64,000 nucleotides of DNA from Pseudomonadota bacterium (GTDB lineage Bacteria > Pseudomonadota > Gammaproteobacteria > Burkholderiales > UBA9220). The position numbers were made by a program, and so were the translations under genes. Under the pieces are notes generated by a model. It was not told the origin of the DNA. It did not search any database and saw only the letters and a program-made list of their open reading frames with translations. The stretch lies in NCBI GenBank assembly GCA_021845865.1, contig JAJZVC010000001.1:53265-117264 (forward strand), read 5' to 3'. Below, piece after piece: positions 42,088 through 51,387 of this stretch (position 1 is the first letter of the stretch; the number at the start of each line of letters is the position of its first letter).

Positions 42088-42291
42088 GTGGCAGTAAATT
42101 CCGTTTCTTCATCCAATTTGGCCAACGCGATGTACACGCGTTTTCAGCCCGAAGCAAACGAAGCCCAAAAAGCCGGACGGGACGTCCGGAACGATGGCGA
42201 CAAAGACGACGGCAAAACGCAGGCGGCAGCCAAACCGACCGCGAACACACTCGGCCAAACCGTGGGGAGCATTATCAACACCACGGCCTAA
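42088..42291 (+). CDS. Small hypothetical protein (67 residues)
   Basis: A short ORF with a GTG start and a clear AAGGAG eight bases upstream. The product is polar and rich in Asn, Ala and Thr. It begins MAVNSVSSSNLANAMYTRF, has a charged middle (RDVRNDGDKDDGKTQ) and ends with NTLGQTVGSIINTTA. I recall small betaproteobacterial proteins with this kind of ending (GQTxGxxINTTA), so it is likely real and conserved, but its function is unknown. There is no signal peptide or membrane segment. A good terminator follows, so it may be a monocistronic unit. Confidence 0.7.
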   Translation: MAVNSVSSSNLANAMYTRFQPEANEAQKAGRDVRNDGDKDDGKTQAAAKPTANTLGQTVGSIINTTA

Positions 42292-42324
42292 ACCGGAGTG
42301 GCTTGCGACAATGCAGCAAACCAG

Positions 42325-42356
42325 GAACCCGCCCCATCGGCGGGTTCTTGATTTTT
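42325..42356 (+). terminator. Rho-independent terminator after the 67-residue ORF
   Basis: A 9-base perfect stem, GAACCCGCC with GGCGGGTTC around a 5-base loop, followed by TTGATTTTT. It separates the small ORF from the asparagine-synthase-like gene. Confidence 0.8.
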
Positions 42357-42415
42357 GGGAATCGCCCGCCCCGCGCTACAATTCCGTATCACGAACCCAG
42401 CGAGAAAACCTCATC

Positions 42416-44197
42416 ATGTGCGGCCTCTGCGGCGAACTCCGCTTCGACAACCAGTCCCCCGACCTCTCCGCCCTCAAGCGGATGACGGCCAAGCTCGCCC
42501 GGCGCGGGCCAGACGCCGAGGGCACCCTCACCGACGGCCCCCTCGCCTTCGGCCACCGGCGCCTGTCCATCATCGACCTGTCCGACAAGGCGGCCCAGCC
42601 CATGGTGGACAAGGAATTGCGCCTGGCCCTGGTGTTCAACGGCACCATCTACAACTACAAGGAGTTGCGACTGGAGCTGTCGGGAATGGGCTACAGCTTC
42701 TTCTCCGACGGCGACAGCGAGGTCATCCTCAAGGCCTTCCACGCCTGGGGCGAGAAATGCGTCGAGCGTTTCTACGGCATGTTCGCCTTCGCCGTCTGGG
42801 ATATGCGCCACGCCAGCCTGTTCCTGGCCCGGGACCGTTTCGGCATCAAGCCCCTCTACTACAGCTTGGACGGCGCCAGCCTGCGCTTCGCCTCCAACAC
42901 CCAGGCCTTGCTGGCGGCGGGCGGCGTGGATACCAGCATCGACCCCATCGCCCTCCACCACCAGTTCACCCTCCACGCCGTGGTGCCCGCGCCCCGCACC
43001 GTGCTCAACGGCATCAAGAAACTCCCTCCCGCCACCTCCATGACGGTGGAACCCGATGGCAGCCTCAAGCAGCGCGCCTACTGGGCCCTGGACGCCACCC
43101 GTCCGTCCCAGGCCCTGTCGGAAGAAGACTGGATCGCCGCCACCCGCCACGTCCTGGGCAAGGCCGTGGAGCGCCACCGCCTCGCCTCTGACGTCCCGGT
43201 CGGGGTCCTGCTCTCCGGCGGCTTGGATTCCAGCCTCCTGGTGGGGCTGTTGGCGGACCACGTGGAGGATTTGCTCACCTTCTCCGTCGGCTTCGAGGAA
43301 CTGGGGGGCGGCGCGGAAAAAGGCGACGAATTCGAATACTCCGACCAAGTGGTGGAGCGCTTCCACACCCGCCACCACAAGTACCTGATTCCCAACTCCG
43401 AGGTCCTGATGCGCCTGCCCGAAGCGGTGGCCAACATGGCCGAGCCCATGGTGGGCCAGGATGCCGTCGCCTTTTACCTCCTGGCGGAAAAGGTATCGGA
43501 AGAAGTGAAGGTGGTGCTCTCGGGACAGGGAGCGGACGAAGTGTTCGGCGGCTACTTCTGGTATCCCCGCATGGACGCGGCTTCCGGCACGCCCCTGGAC
43601 CGCTTCCGCCTCAACTACTTCGACCGGGACCACGACGAATACCTGGAGATGGCGGCATCCCGCTACCACGGCCCGGACGTGACGGCGGAGCTAGTGGCCC
43701 GGGAACTGTCCAAGCCCAAGGCGGACACTTTCCTCGACCAGGTGCTGCGCTTCGACGTCACCACACTGATCGTCGACGACCCGGTGAAGCGGGTGGACAA
43801 CATGACCATGGCCTGGGGCCTGGAGGCCCGGGTCCCCTTCCTCGACCACGAAGTGGTGGAGCTGGCGGCCAAGATGCCGCCGGCCCTGCGCCTCAAGGAA
43901 GGCGGCAAGTTCCCCCTCAAGGCCATCGCCCGGGGCCTCGTCCCGGACAGCGTGATCGACCGGCCCAAGGGCTACTTCCCGGTGCCGGCCCTGAAGTATG
44001 TGCGGGGGGATTTCCTCCAGTTCATGCGCGACATCCTGCTGTCGGACGCCTGCCTCAAGCGCGGCCTCTACCAGCGCCCCTACGTGGAAAAACTGCTGGC
44101 CGCGCCCGAATCCCACTTCACCCGCATCCAAGGCAGCAAGCTGTGGCACCTGGCCCTGCTGGAGTACTGGCTGCAGCTCAATGTCGATGCGGCTTGA
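42416..44197 (+). CDS. asnO: N-acetylglutaminylglutamine amidotransferase-like (asparagine synthase family)
   Basis: A 593-residue enzyme with an N-terminal class II glutaminase domain (nucleophile Cys2 in MCGLCGELRF) and a C-terminal synthetase domain with the PPi loop LLSGGLDSSLL (SGGLDSS 267-273). SGQGADEVFGGY and the C-terminal DRPKGYFPVPALKYVRG are present. Segments such as RRLSIIDLSDKAAQPMVD and FTLHAVVPAPRTVLNGIKKL match, from memory, the subgroup that amidates N-acetylglutaminylglutamine to the osmolyte NAGGN, rather than plain AsnB. The dipeptide ligase partner (ngg) is not in this window. The start codon MCG is fixed by chemistry; an upstream open frame is rejected. Confidence 0.85.
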   Translation: MCGLCGELRFDNQSPDLSALKRMTAKLARRGPDAEGTLTDGPLAFGHRRLSIIDLSDKAAQPMVDKELRLALVFNGTIYNYKELRLELSGMGYSFFSDGDSEVILKAFHAWGEKCVERFYGMFAFAVWDMRHASLFLARDRFGIKPLYYSLDGASLRFASNTQALLAAGGVDTSIDPIALHHQFTLHAVVPAPRTVLNGIKKLPPATSMTVEPDGSLKQRAYWALDATRPSQALSEEDWIAATRHVLGKAVERHRLASDVPVGVLLSGGLDSSLLVGLLADHVEDLLTFSVGFEELGGGAEKGDEFEYSDQVVERFHTRHHKYLIPNSEVLMRLPEAVANMAEPMVGQDAVAFYLLAEKVSEEVKVVLSGQGADEVFGGYFWYPRMDAASGTPLDRFRLNYFDRDHDEYLEMAASRYHGPDVTAELVARELSKPKADTFLDQVLRFDVTTLIVDDPVKRVDNMTMAWGLEARVPFLDHEVVELAAKMPPALRLKEGGKFPLKAIARGLVPDSVIDRPKGYFPVPALKYVRGDFLQFMRDILLSDACLKRGLYQRPYVEKLLAAPESHFTRIQGSKLWHLALLEYWLQLNVDAA

Positions 44198-44978
44198 CCG
44201 TCTATCCCTGGTTTTTCTCCTGGCCATTCCCGCCGCCCACGGCGCCGACTGGTCGGCGACGGAATTCCAGTACCAGCACGGCGTCCTCGCCTCGCCGGCC
44301 TTCGCCGGCAAAACGGACGCTGCCACCAATATCTACACCCTTCAGCACGCCAGCGGCTGGGGGTTCGGCGATGTGTTCTTCTTCATCGACAATCTCCACG
44401 ACAGCCGCCAGGATGGCGCTAACTTCAACGATAACGACTACTATGGCGAGCTGTACGTCAATTTCAGCCTGGGCAAGTTGAGCGGGAAGAAAGTTGGCGC
44501 GGGCCCCATCAGGGACGTGGGATTGCTGCTGGGGGTCAACGCCGGGAGGGACGCCAAGGTGCGCAAATACCTGCCGGGCATCCGGCTGTCCTGGGACATC
44601 CCCGGCTTCGCCTTTCTCAACACCGACTTCACCGCCTACCTGGACGATAGCGCCGGCGCGGCGCAAGGCGGCGCGCCGGCGGAAAGCGACAGTCACATGG
44701 TGGACGTGAACTGGGCCTATCCCTTCTCCCTTGGCCGTCAATCCTTCAGCATCGAGGGCCATGTGGAATACATCGGCAGGCGGAGCAACGAATTCGGCGC
44801 CGAAGTGAGTCCCTGGATACTCGCCCAGCCCCAGTTCCGCTGGGATGCCGGGAAGGCCTTCTACGGCAGGCCAAACCAGCTGTTTCTCGGCATCGAGTAC
44901 CAATACTGGCGCAACAAACTGGGGGACAAGAGCACTTCCGAGTCCCGTCCCCAGGCCCTGCTGGTCTGGCGTTTCTAG
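44181..44978 (+). CDS. Tsx/OmpK-like outer membrane channel protein
   Basis: A 265-residue beta-barrel protein. The signal peptide (MRLDRLSLVFLLAIPAAHGA) is followed by WSATEFQYQHG, a typical start for the nucleoside-channel Tsx/OmpK family. Alternating strands such as GFGDVFFFIDNLHDS and SIEGHVEYIGRRS follow, and the last residue is phenylalanine, as expected for outer-membrane sorting. Substrate specificity is unknown. Two in-frame ATGs six bases apart are both possible; either overlaps the upstream gene by 11-17 bases, so the two are coupled. Confidence 0.82.
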   Translation: MSMRLDRLSLVFLLAIPAAHGADWSATEFQYQHGVLASPAFAGKTDAATNIYTLQHASGWGFGDVFFFIDNLHDSRQDGANFNDNDYYGELYVNFSLGKLSGKKVGAGPIRDVGLLLGVNAGRDAKVRKYLPGIRLSWDIPGFAFLNTDFTAYLDDSAGAAQGGAPAESDSHMVDVNWAYPFSLGRQSFSIEGHVEYIGRRSNEFGAEVSPWILAQPQFRWDAGKAFYGRPNQLFLGIEYQYWRNKLGDKSTSESRPQALLVWRF

Positions 44979-44985
44979 GCGCGCC

Positions 44986-45417
44986 TCAGTCGGCCGCGTG
45001 AGGCGGGGAGCCCGCGCCCTTCATATAGGGCGCGTACTGCTTGTCCATGGACAGGATGTGCTTCATCAGCCACTCCCCCACCAGGAAGCACATCACCTCC
45101 GCCGCCATGCGCTGGTCCCCGTTGCGAAAGCGGTTGGCGATATCCTCGACCTGGCGAACCAGCTGCTGATGGGCGTCCCGGTGCTCGGCAAGCTTGGCCT
45201 CGGGGAAATGATGCTGCGCCATCTGCCGCTCCTCCTCGGCGAAATGGGTGCGGGTGTACTCCATCAAATCGCCGATGACGCTTTCCAGCTCCGCCTTCGC
45301 CCGCTTGGCAAAGATCGCCTCGTGAAGGTGGTTGACGATCTGGAACATCTTCTGGTGTTGCCGGTCCAGTACCTCGCTCTTGACGCTGTACGTCGCGTCC
45401 CAATCCACAAAAGCCAT
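44986..45417 (-). CDS. Bacteriohemerythrin
   Basis: A 143-residue di-iron oxygen-binding protein. A four-helix bundle carries the histidine and carboxylate ligands in HQKMFQIVNHLHEAI, FAEEERQMAQHHF, HRDAHQQL and the last-helix MKHILSMDKQYAPYM. In other bacteria such proteins bind O2 for respiration enzymes or sensing. ATG 45417 (GGGGAAA upstream) gives the standard domain start; a longer in-frame extension is not supported. It is antisense to its neighbours and sits in the interrupted dap region. Confidence 0.93.
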   Translation of the reverse strand: MAFVDWDATYSVKSEVLDRQHQKMFQIVNHLHEAIFAKRAKAELESVIGDLMEYTRTHFAEEERQMAQHHFPEAKLAEHRDAHQQLVRQVEDIANRFRNGDQRMAAEVMCFLVGEWLMKHILSMDKQYAPYMKGAGSPPHAAD

Positions 45418-45630
45418 GGTGCGTTTCCCCTGCGTTCTACGATCTGCGTTCGCGCCCACGCCGATTCCGCTGCCCATCGACACGGTGCCACCGGTTTTTT
45501 TCAATGAATCCAAGAAGATTATTTCCCTACTTATAACAGGACTATTCCGCCTCGTCCAGGTGGCATGCCGCCAAATAGCCGGGGATGCGCCGTGGTACAA
45601 TCCGAGGGCTACCGATGATTTTTCCGCACC

Positions 45631-47117
<1,487 letters not shown>

Positions 47118-47146
47118 TAGTCACCAAAAAGAACGTCGAGGGGAAC

Positions 47147-48049
47147 ATGGACAACCTGTTCAACGAGGCCCGCGCCACCCTGCGCACCGTGCGGGACCTG
47201 CTGCGCTTTTCCATCAGCCGCTTCAACGAAGGGGCGGTATTTTTCGGCCACGGCAGCGACAACGCCCATGACGAGGCTGCCTACCTGATTCTCTATGCCC
47301 TGCACCTGCCGCCGGGGCTCATCGACCCCTACCTGGACGCGCGCCTCACCCCCAGCGAGGTGTCCGCCGCCCTGGACCTGGTCGAACGCCGCATCAAGGA
47401 CCGGGTGCCCGCCTCCTACCTCACCCACGAGGCCTGGCTGGGGGATTACAAGTTCTACGTGGACGAGCGGGTCATCGTTCCCCGCTCCTTCATCGCCGAG
47501 CTGCTGTTCGAACAACTCTCCCCCTGGGTGGAAGACCCGGCCGGGGTCACCAGCGCCCTGGACCTGTGCACCGGCAGCGGCTGCCTCGCCATCCTCATGG
47601 CCCTGACCTTCCCCTATGCCGCCGTGGACGGGGTGGACATCTCCCCCCAGGCCCTGGAAGTGGCCCAGCGCAACGTGGGCGACTACGGCCTCCACACCCA
47701 GGTGAGCCTGATCCAGTCCGACATGTTCGAAAAACTGGAGGGCAAGCGCTACGACCTCATCGTCAGCAACCCGCCCTACGTCAACGCCGAATCCATGCAG
47801 ACCCTGCCGGTGGAATACCTCCACGAGCCGCGCATCGCCCTCGCCTCCGGCAACGACGGCCTGGACCACGTGCGCATCATCCTCGAGCAGGCCAAGGAAC
47901 ACCTCACCGATCACGGCCTGCTGGTGGTGGAAGTCGGCCACAACCGGCTGGAACTGGAAATGGCCTACCCCGACATGGAGTTCACCTGGCTCGACACCCA
48001 CGGCGGCGACGAGCACGTCTTCCTCCTCACCCGGGACCAGCTGGCCTGA
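47147..48049 (+). CDS. prmB: Ribosomal protein L3 glutamine methyltransferase
   Basis: A 300-residue N5-glutamine methyltransferase of the HemK group. The N-terminal helical domain is followed by a SAM domain with LDLCTGSGCLAILMAL, and the catalytic NPPY motif is in DLIVSNPPYVNAESM. EAWLGDYKFYVDERVIVPRS and the motif FNEGAVFFGHGSDNAHDEA distinguish PrmB from PrmC. It follows dapE by 29 bases. A strong terminator ends the unit. Confidence 0.95.
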   Translation: MDNLFNEARATLRTVRDLLRFSISRFNEGAVFFGHGSDNAHDEAAYLILYALHLPPGLIDPYLDARLTPSEVSAALDLVERRIKDRVPASYLTHEAWLGDYKFYVDERVIVPRSFIAELLFEQLSPWVEDPAGVTSALDLCTGSGCLAILMALTFPYAAVDGVDISPQALEVAQRNVGDYGLHTQVSLIQSDMFEKLEGKRYDLIVSNPPYVNAESMQTLPVEYLHEPRIALASGNDGLDHVRIILEQAKEHLTDHGLLVVEVGHNRLELEMAYPDMEFTWLDTHGGDEHVFLLTRDQLA

Positions 48050-48059
48050 GGCCACGAAA

Positions 48060-48089
48060 AACGAAAGGCACCCTGCGGTGCCTTTCGTT
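48060..48089. terminator. Bidirectional terminator between prmB and the nitroreductase gene
   Basis: A perfect 13-base stem, AACGAAAGGCACC pairing with GGTGCCTTTCGTT around a 4-base loop. It lies between two convergent genes and can serve both, with A/T-rich ends on each side. Confidence 0.85.
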
Positions 48090-48110
48090 CTTGCCGGTGG
48101 CAATACCCCG

Positions 48111-48773
48111 TCAACGCACCCAGGCCACCACTTCCTCCATGGACTGGCGGGTTTTCGCCGACTGGGGATTGATGCGGTAGCCGAAGGCCGCCATCACCGC
48201 CAGGCCGAACTCCTCCCCATCCAGCACCCCTTCCTTGACCAGCAGGGCTTCGGTGGCGGCCACGTCGTAGCCCTCGATGGGACAGGAATCGATGCCGATC
48301 AGGGCGGCGGAGGTCATCATGTTGCCCAGGGCGACGTAGGCCTGCTTGCAGGCCCAGTCGAAGAGGGCGCGGGGACTGTCGAGGAGTCGGAAGTCCGACT
48401 CCTGGAATTTGCGGTAGCGGTCGAGCTTCATCGCCACCTTATCCTCCGGCAGCTTCTGCACGTCCACCATCATGTGACGAATGTGGGCGGCGTCGTAGCG
48501 CATCCCCCCCTTGCGGCAGAGAATCGCCACCACGTGGCTCGCCGTCGGCAGCTGCCCCTGCCCGCCCCACACCGTCGCCTTCAGCGCTTCCCGCAGGGCC
48601 GGGCTCTGGATCACCACGAAGCGCCAGGGCTCGAAGCCGAAGGAGCTGGGCGACAGGCGGCCGGTTTCGAGGATGAAGCCGAAGTCGGCGTCGCTGATCT
48701 TCTTGGCCGGGTCGAAGGTCTTGCAGGCATGGCGAAAATTGAAGGCGGCAAGGATGTCGTCCTTGGCAATCAT
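48111..48773 (-). CDS. NAD(P)H nitroreductase, NfsB-like
   Basis: A 220-residue FMN flavoprotein of the nitroreductase family. The N-terminal RHACKTFDPAKKISDADF and RLSPSSFGFEPWRFVVIQ segments contact FMN, and the C-terminal MAAFGYRINPQSAKTRQ gives the phosphate-binding basic residues. Members reduce nitroaromatics, quinones or flavins; the substrate here is unknown. It ends a long minus-strand run and is separated from the next gene by 39 bases. Confidence 0.92.
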   Translation of the reverse strand: MIAKDDILAAFNFRHACKTFDPAKKISDADFGFILETGRLSPSSFGFEPWRFVVIQSPALREALKATVWGGQGQLPTASHVVAILCRKGGMRYDAAHIRHMMVDVQKLPEDKVAMKLDRYRKFQESDFRLLDSPRALFDWACKQAYVALGNMMTSAALIGIDSCPIEGYDVAATEALLVKEGVLDGEEFGLAVMAAFGYRINPQSAKTRQSMEEVVAWVR

Positions 48774-48812
48774 GAGTCCCTCCTTGAGTTCAATATCAAA
48801 TGGTTACTGGTG

Positions 48813-49142
48813 CTACTCCAACAGCGCGAACCCCGCCTCGCCCGTCGTCTTGTCGAGCCGCACCTGCATTTCGCAATAAGCGCTCTGGGGCTCGGGTTCG
48901 TAGCCGCAGCTGCAGCCGGTGAGGATTTCGCTGAAAAAAACCCCGATCTTGGCCCGAATTTCTTCCTCGGCTTCCTCCGCCGCCAAAACGCGGACCGTGA
49001 CCGGGCTACTCTCGTCCACGGACGCCGAGGCGGCTTCATTCAAAGGCAGGATACCGGGCGGCAAGCCCTCGATTTCACCCTTCAGGACGGCGGCAAAATC
49101 CTCGGAGCGCCAAACGCGAAGGGACTCCAGCAGCGTAGCCAC
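48813..49142 (-). CDS. Conserved hypothetical protein with CxC motif
   Basis: A 109-residue acidic protein that I do not assign to a named family. It starts MATLLESLRVWRSEDFAAVL, has an acidic helix (AEEAEEEIRAKIGVFFSEI) and a short cysteine cluster GCSCGYEPEP with a third cysteine at AYCEMQVRLD. It ends with TTGEAGFALLE. The three cysteines could bind metal, but that is speculative. It lies between rluB and the nitroreductase gene, starting 5 bases after rluB ends, so it is probably cotranscribed with rluB. Confidence 0.75.
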   Translation of the reverse strand: MATLLESLRVWRSEDFAAVLKGEIEGLPPGILPLNEAASASVDESSPVTVRVLAAEEAEEEIRAKIGVFFSEILTGCSCGYEPEPQSAYCEMQVRLDKTTGEAGFALLE

Positions 49143-49146
49143 GTTG

Positions 49147-50019
49147 CTATCGGCGGGGAGTACGGGAGCGCCCGCCGGGCCGTGGCGTCTTCCCCCTCCC
49201 CGCCCCCCGGCGCGGCGCCTTTTCCGATACCACGATATCCTCCGGCATTTCCAGGCCGGCCCAGCGCATCACGGCAGTGACGTCCGGCGCTTCCAGTTCC
49301 AGGGTCTTGCCCCGGCCAAGGCGGGGAGGCAGGTTGATGATGCCGAAGCGGGTGCGCATCAGGCGGCTGACCTTCAGGCCCACCAGCTCGAACATGCGCC
49401 GCACTTCGCGGTTGCGCCCTTCCCGCAGGGTAACGCGGTACCAATGGTTGACGCCCTCGCCGCCGGCGTCCTCCAAGTGGTCGAAATGGGCGGGGCCGTC
49501 TTCCAGTTCCACCCCTTCCTTGAGCTGGGCGATCTGTTGCGGGTCGAGCTCGCCCAGCAGGCGCACGGCGTATTCCCGCTCCACCTCGAAGCGGGGGTGC
49601 ATGAGGCGGTTGGCGAGGTCGCCGGAGGTGGTGAATACCAGCAGGCCGGAGGTATTGAAGTCCAAACGGCCGATGGCGATCCACTTGGCGCCGCGCATGC
49701 GGGGCAGTTTGTCGAAGACCGAGGCGCGCTTGTCCGGGTCGTCCCGGCTGACGATCTCCCCTTCCGGCTTGTGGTAGATGAGGATGCGGGGAGCCTTGAA
49801 GGCGGAGCGGCGCTGGATCAGCTTGCGGTCGACGCGTATCTGGTCGTCGGGGGTGACGCGCATCCCCAGGGTGGCGGGCTTGCCGTTGACGGTGATGCGG
49901 CCGCGTTCAATCCACTCCTCCATCTCGCGGCGGGAGCCGATGCCGGCCTGGGCCAGCACTTTTTGCAGTTTTTCCGCCTGGACGGCGTGGGAAGCGGGGG
50001 CCTCCGGCTTTCGTGTCAT
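49147..50019 (-). CDS. rluB: 23S rRNA pseudouridine synthase RluB
   Basis: A 290-residue enzyme that makes pseudouridine in 23S rRNA helix 89. An S4 RNA-binding domain (about 15-60, EKLQKVLAQAGIGSRREMEE) is followed by the RsuA-type catalytic domain with Asp in AIGRLDFNTSGLLVFTTSGD. The C-terminus is a basic Arg/Gly/Pro tail. I start at ATG 50019 with AAGGAAA upstream; an open stretch 56 codons longer has no support. It follows scpB, a common order. Confidence 0.95.
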   Translation of the reverse strand: MTRKPEAPASHAVQAEKLQKVLAQAGIGSRREMEEWIERGRITVNGKPATLGMRVTPDDQIRVDRKLIQRRSAFKAPRILIYHKPEGEIVSRDDPDKRASVFDKLPRMRGAKWIAIGRLDFNTSGLLVFTTSGDLANRLMHPRFEVEREYAVRLLGELDPQQIAQLKEGVELEDGPAHFDHLEDAGGEGVNHWYRVTLREGRNREVRRMFELVGLKVSRLMRTRFGIINLPPRLGRGKTLELEAPDVTAVMRWAGLEMPEDIVVSEKAPRRGAGRGKTPRPGGRSRTPRR

Positions 50020-50047
50020 GAACTTTCCTTGGCTGTGAATGCCGCCA

Positions 50048-50584
50048 CTATACAGGCAACAGGGGTTTTTCGCCCTCTTCCAGGGGCGGCAGCTCGCTGA
50101 GGGAGCGCAGGTTGAGGTCGTCGAGAAAGCCCTTGGTGGTGGCGTAGAGGGCCGGTCGCCCGGGAACCTCCCGGTGCCCGACGACATCGATCCAGCCCCG
50201 CTCCTCCAGGGTCTTGAGGATTTGTGAGGAGACGGTCACGCCGCGGATTTCCTCGATGTCGCCCCGGGTCACCGGCTGCTTGTAGGCGATGATGGCCAGG
50301 GTCTCCAGCACGGCGCGGGAGTACTTGGGCGGCTTTTCCGGGCTCAGGCGGTCGAGGTATTTCTGGTACTCGGGCCGGGCCTGGAAGCGCCAGCCGGAAG
50401 CCACCAGGGTCAACTCCACCCCCCGGCCGACCCAGTCCTGGCGCAGCTCTTCCAGCACCTTGCGCAGGGCATCGGCGGCGATGTCCTCGTCGAAGAGCTT
50501 TTTCAGCTCGGCGACGGTCATGGGCTCGCCGGCGGTGAGCAGGGCCGTTTCGAGGATGAGTTTGACTTCCTTGAGGTTACGCAT
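50048..50584 (-). CDS. scpB: Segregation and condensation protein B
   Basis: A 178-residue kite protein with two winged-helix domains that binds ScpA in the SMC complex. [20 protein letters not shown] opens the first domain, and [20 protein letters not shown] and [20 protein letters not shown] are the family signature. The ATG start overlaps the scpA 3' end by 8 bases. SMC itself is encoded at 33-36.5 kb of the window. Confidence 0.97.
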   Translation of the reverse strand: MRNLKEVKLILETALLTAGEPMTVAELKKLFDEDIAADALRKVLEELRQDWVGRGVELTLVASGWRFQARPEYQKYLDRLSPEKPPKYSRAVLETLAIIAYKQPVTRGDIEEIRGVTVSSQILKTLEERGWIDVVGHREVPGRPALYATTKGFLDDLNLRSLSELPPLEEGEKPLLPV

Positions 50585-51383
50585 CGGCTTCTTCGGTAAT
50601 GACCTGGTTGTGGCGGACGTAAATCGGGGCATAGGCTTCCTGCTGGCTGACCAGGGCCAGTTTTTCCTTCACCAGCTCCAGCACGGCAAGGAAGGTCACC
50701 ACCAGCTCCGGCACGCCCGCCTCGGGGTTGAACAGTTCGTCGAAAGGGACGAACTCCCGGTCCTGCAAAAAGCGCAGCACCCGGGTCATGTGTTCGCGCA
50801 CCGACAGTTCCTCCCGGGTGATCTTGTGGTGTCGGGTGACCTTGGCCTTGGCGAGGATGGCCTTCCAGGCCTGCACCAAATCGTCCATGGCCACCTCGGG
50901 CAGGCGCTCCTGGACCACCTTCTCCACCCACACCTCCACCAGGGCGAAATCCCGTCCCGCCTGGGGCTGGCTATCCAAGCGCTGGCCGGCGAGCTTCATC
51001 TGCTCGTATTCCAGCAGGCGGCGGGTGAGTTCGGCCCGGGGGTCCTCCTCGTCCTCGATGGCCGCCTCGGGGCGGGGCAGCAGCATGCGCGACTTGATCT
51101 CGGTGAGCCAGGCCGCCATCAGCAGGTATTCCGCCGCCAGGTCGAGCTGGGCGGCCCCCATGGCCTCCACGTACTCCATGTACTGGCGGGTGAGGCGGGC
51201 CATGGGAATATCGAGGATGTCCAGATTGTGCTTGCGAATCAGGTACAGCAGCAGGTCCAGGGGGCCCTCGAAGGTCTCCAGGAACACTTCCAGGGCCTCG
51301 GGGGGGATGTAGAGGTCCTGGGGCAGCTCGGTGAGGGGCTGGCCGTAAAGCTTGGCGATGGGCTCGGCGAGGGCTTCGGTCAT
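50577..51383 (-). CDS. scpA: Segregation and condensation protein A
   Basis: A 268-residue kleisin that bridges the SMC heads. The N-terminal [20 protein letters not shown] and [15 protein letters not shown] are diagnostic, and [20 protein letters not shown] is the conserved helix. The C-terminal winged-helix includes [18 protein letters not shown]. It starts 4 bases after lon ends, so lon, scpA and scpB are probably cotranscribed. Confidence 0.97.
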   Translation of the reverse strand: MTEALAEPIAKLYGQPLTELPQDLYIPPEALEVFLETFEGPLDLLLYLIRKHNLDILDIPMARLTRQYMEYVEAMGAAQLDLAAEYLLMAAWLTEIKSRMLLPRPEAAIEDEEDPRAELTRRLLEYEQMKLAGQRLDSQPQAGRDFALVEVWVEKVVQERLPEVAMDDLVQAWKAILAKAKVTRHHKITREELSVREHMTRVLRFLQDREFVPFDELFNPEAGVPELVVTFLAVLELVKEKLALVSQQEAYAPIYVRHNQVITEEADA

Positions 51384-51387
51384 GGGC

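Noticed and set aside
41844..42137. A 97-codon minus-strand frame in the gap after dapD
   Set aside because: It runs through two hairpins and over the start of the 67-residue gene, with no ribosome-binding site.
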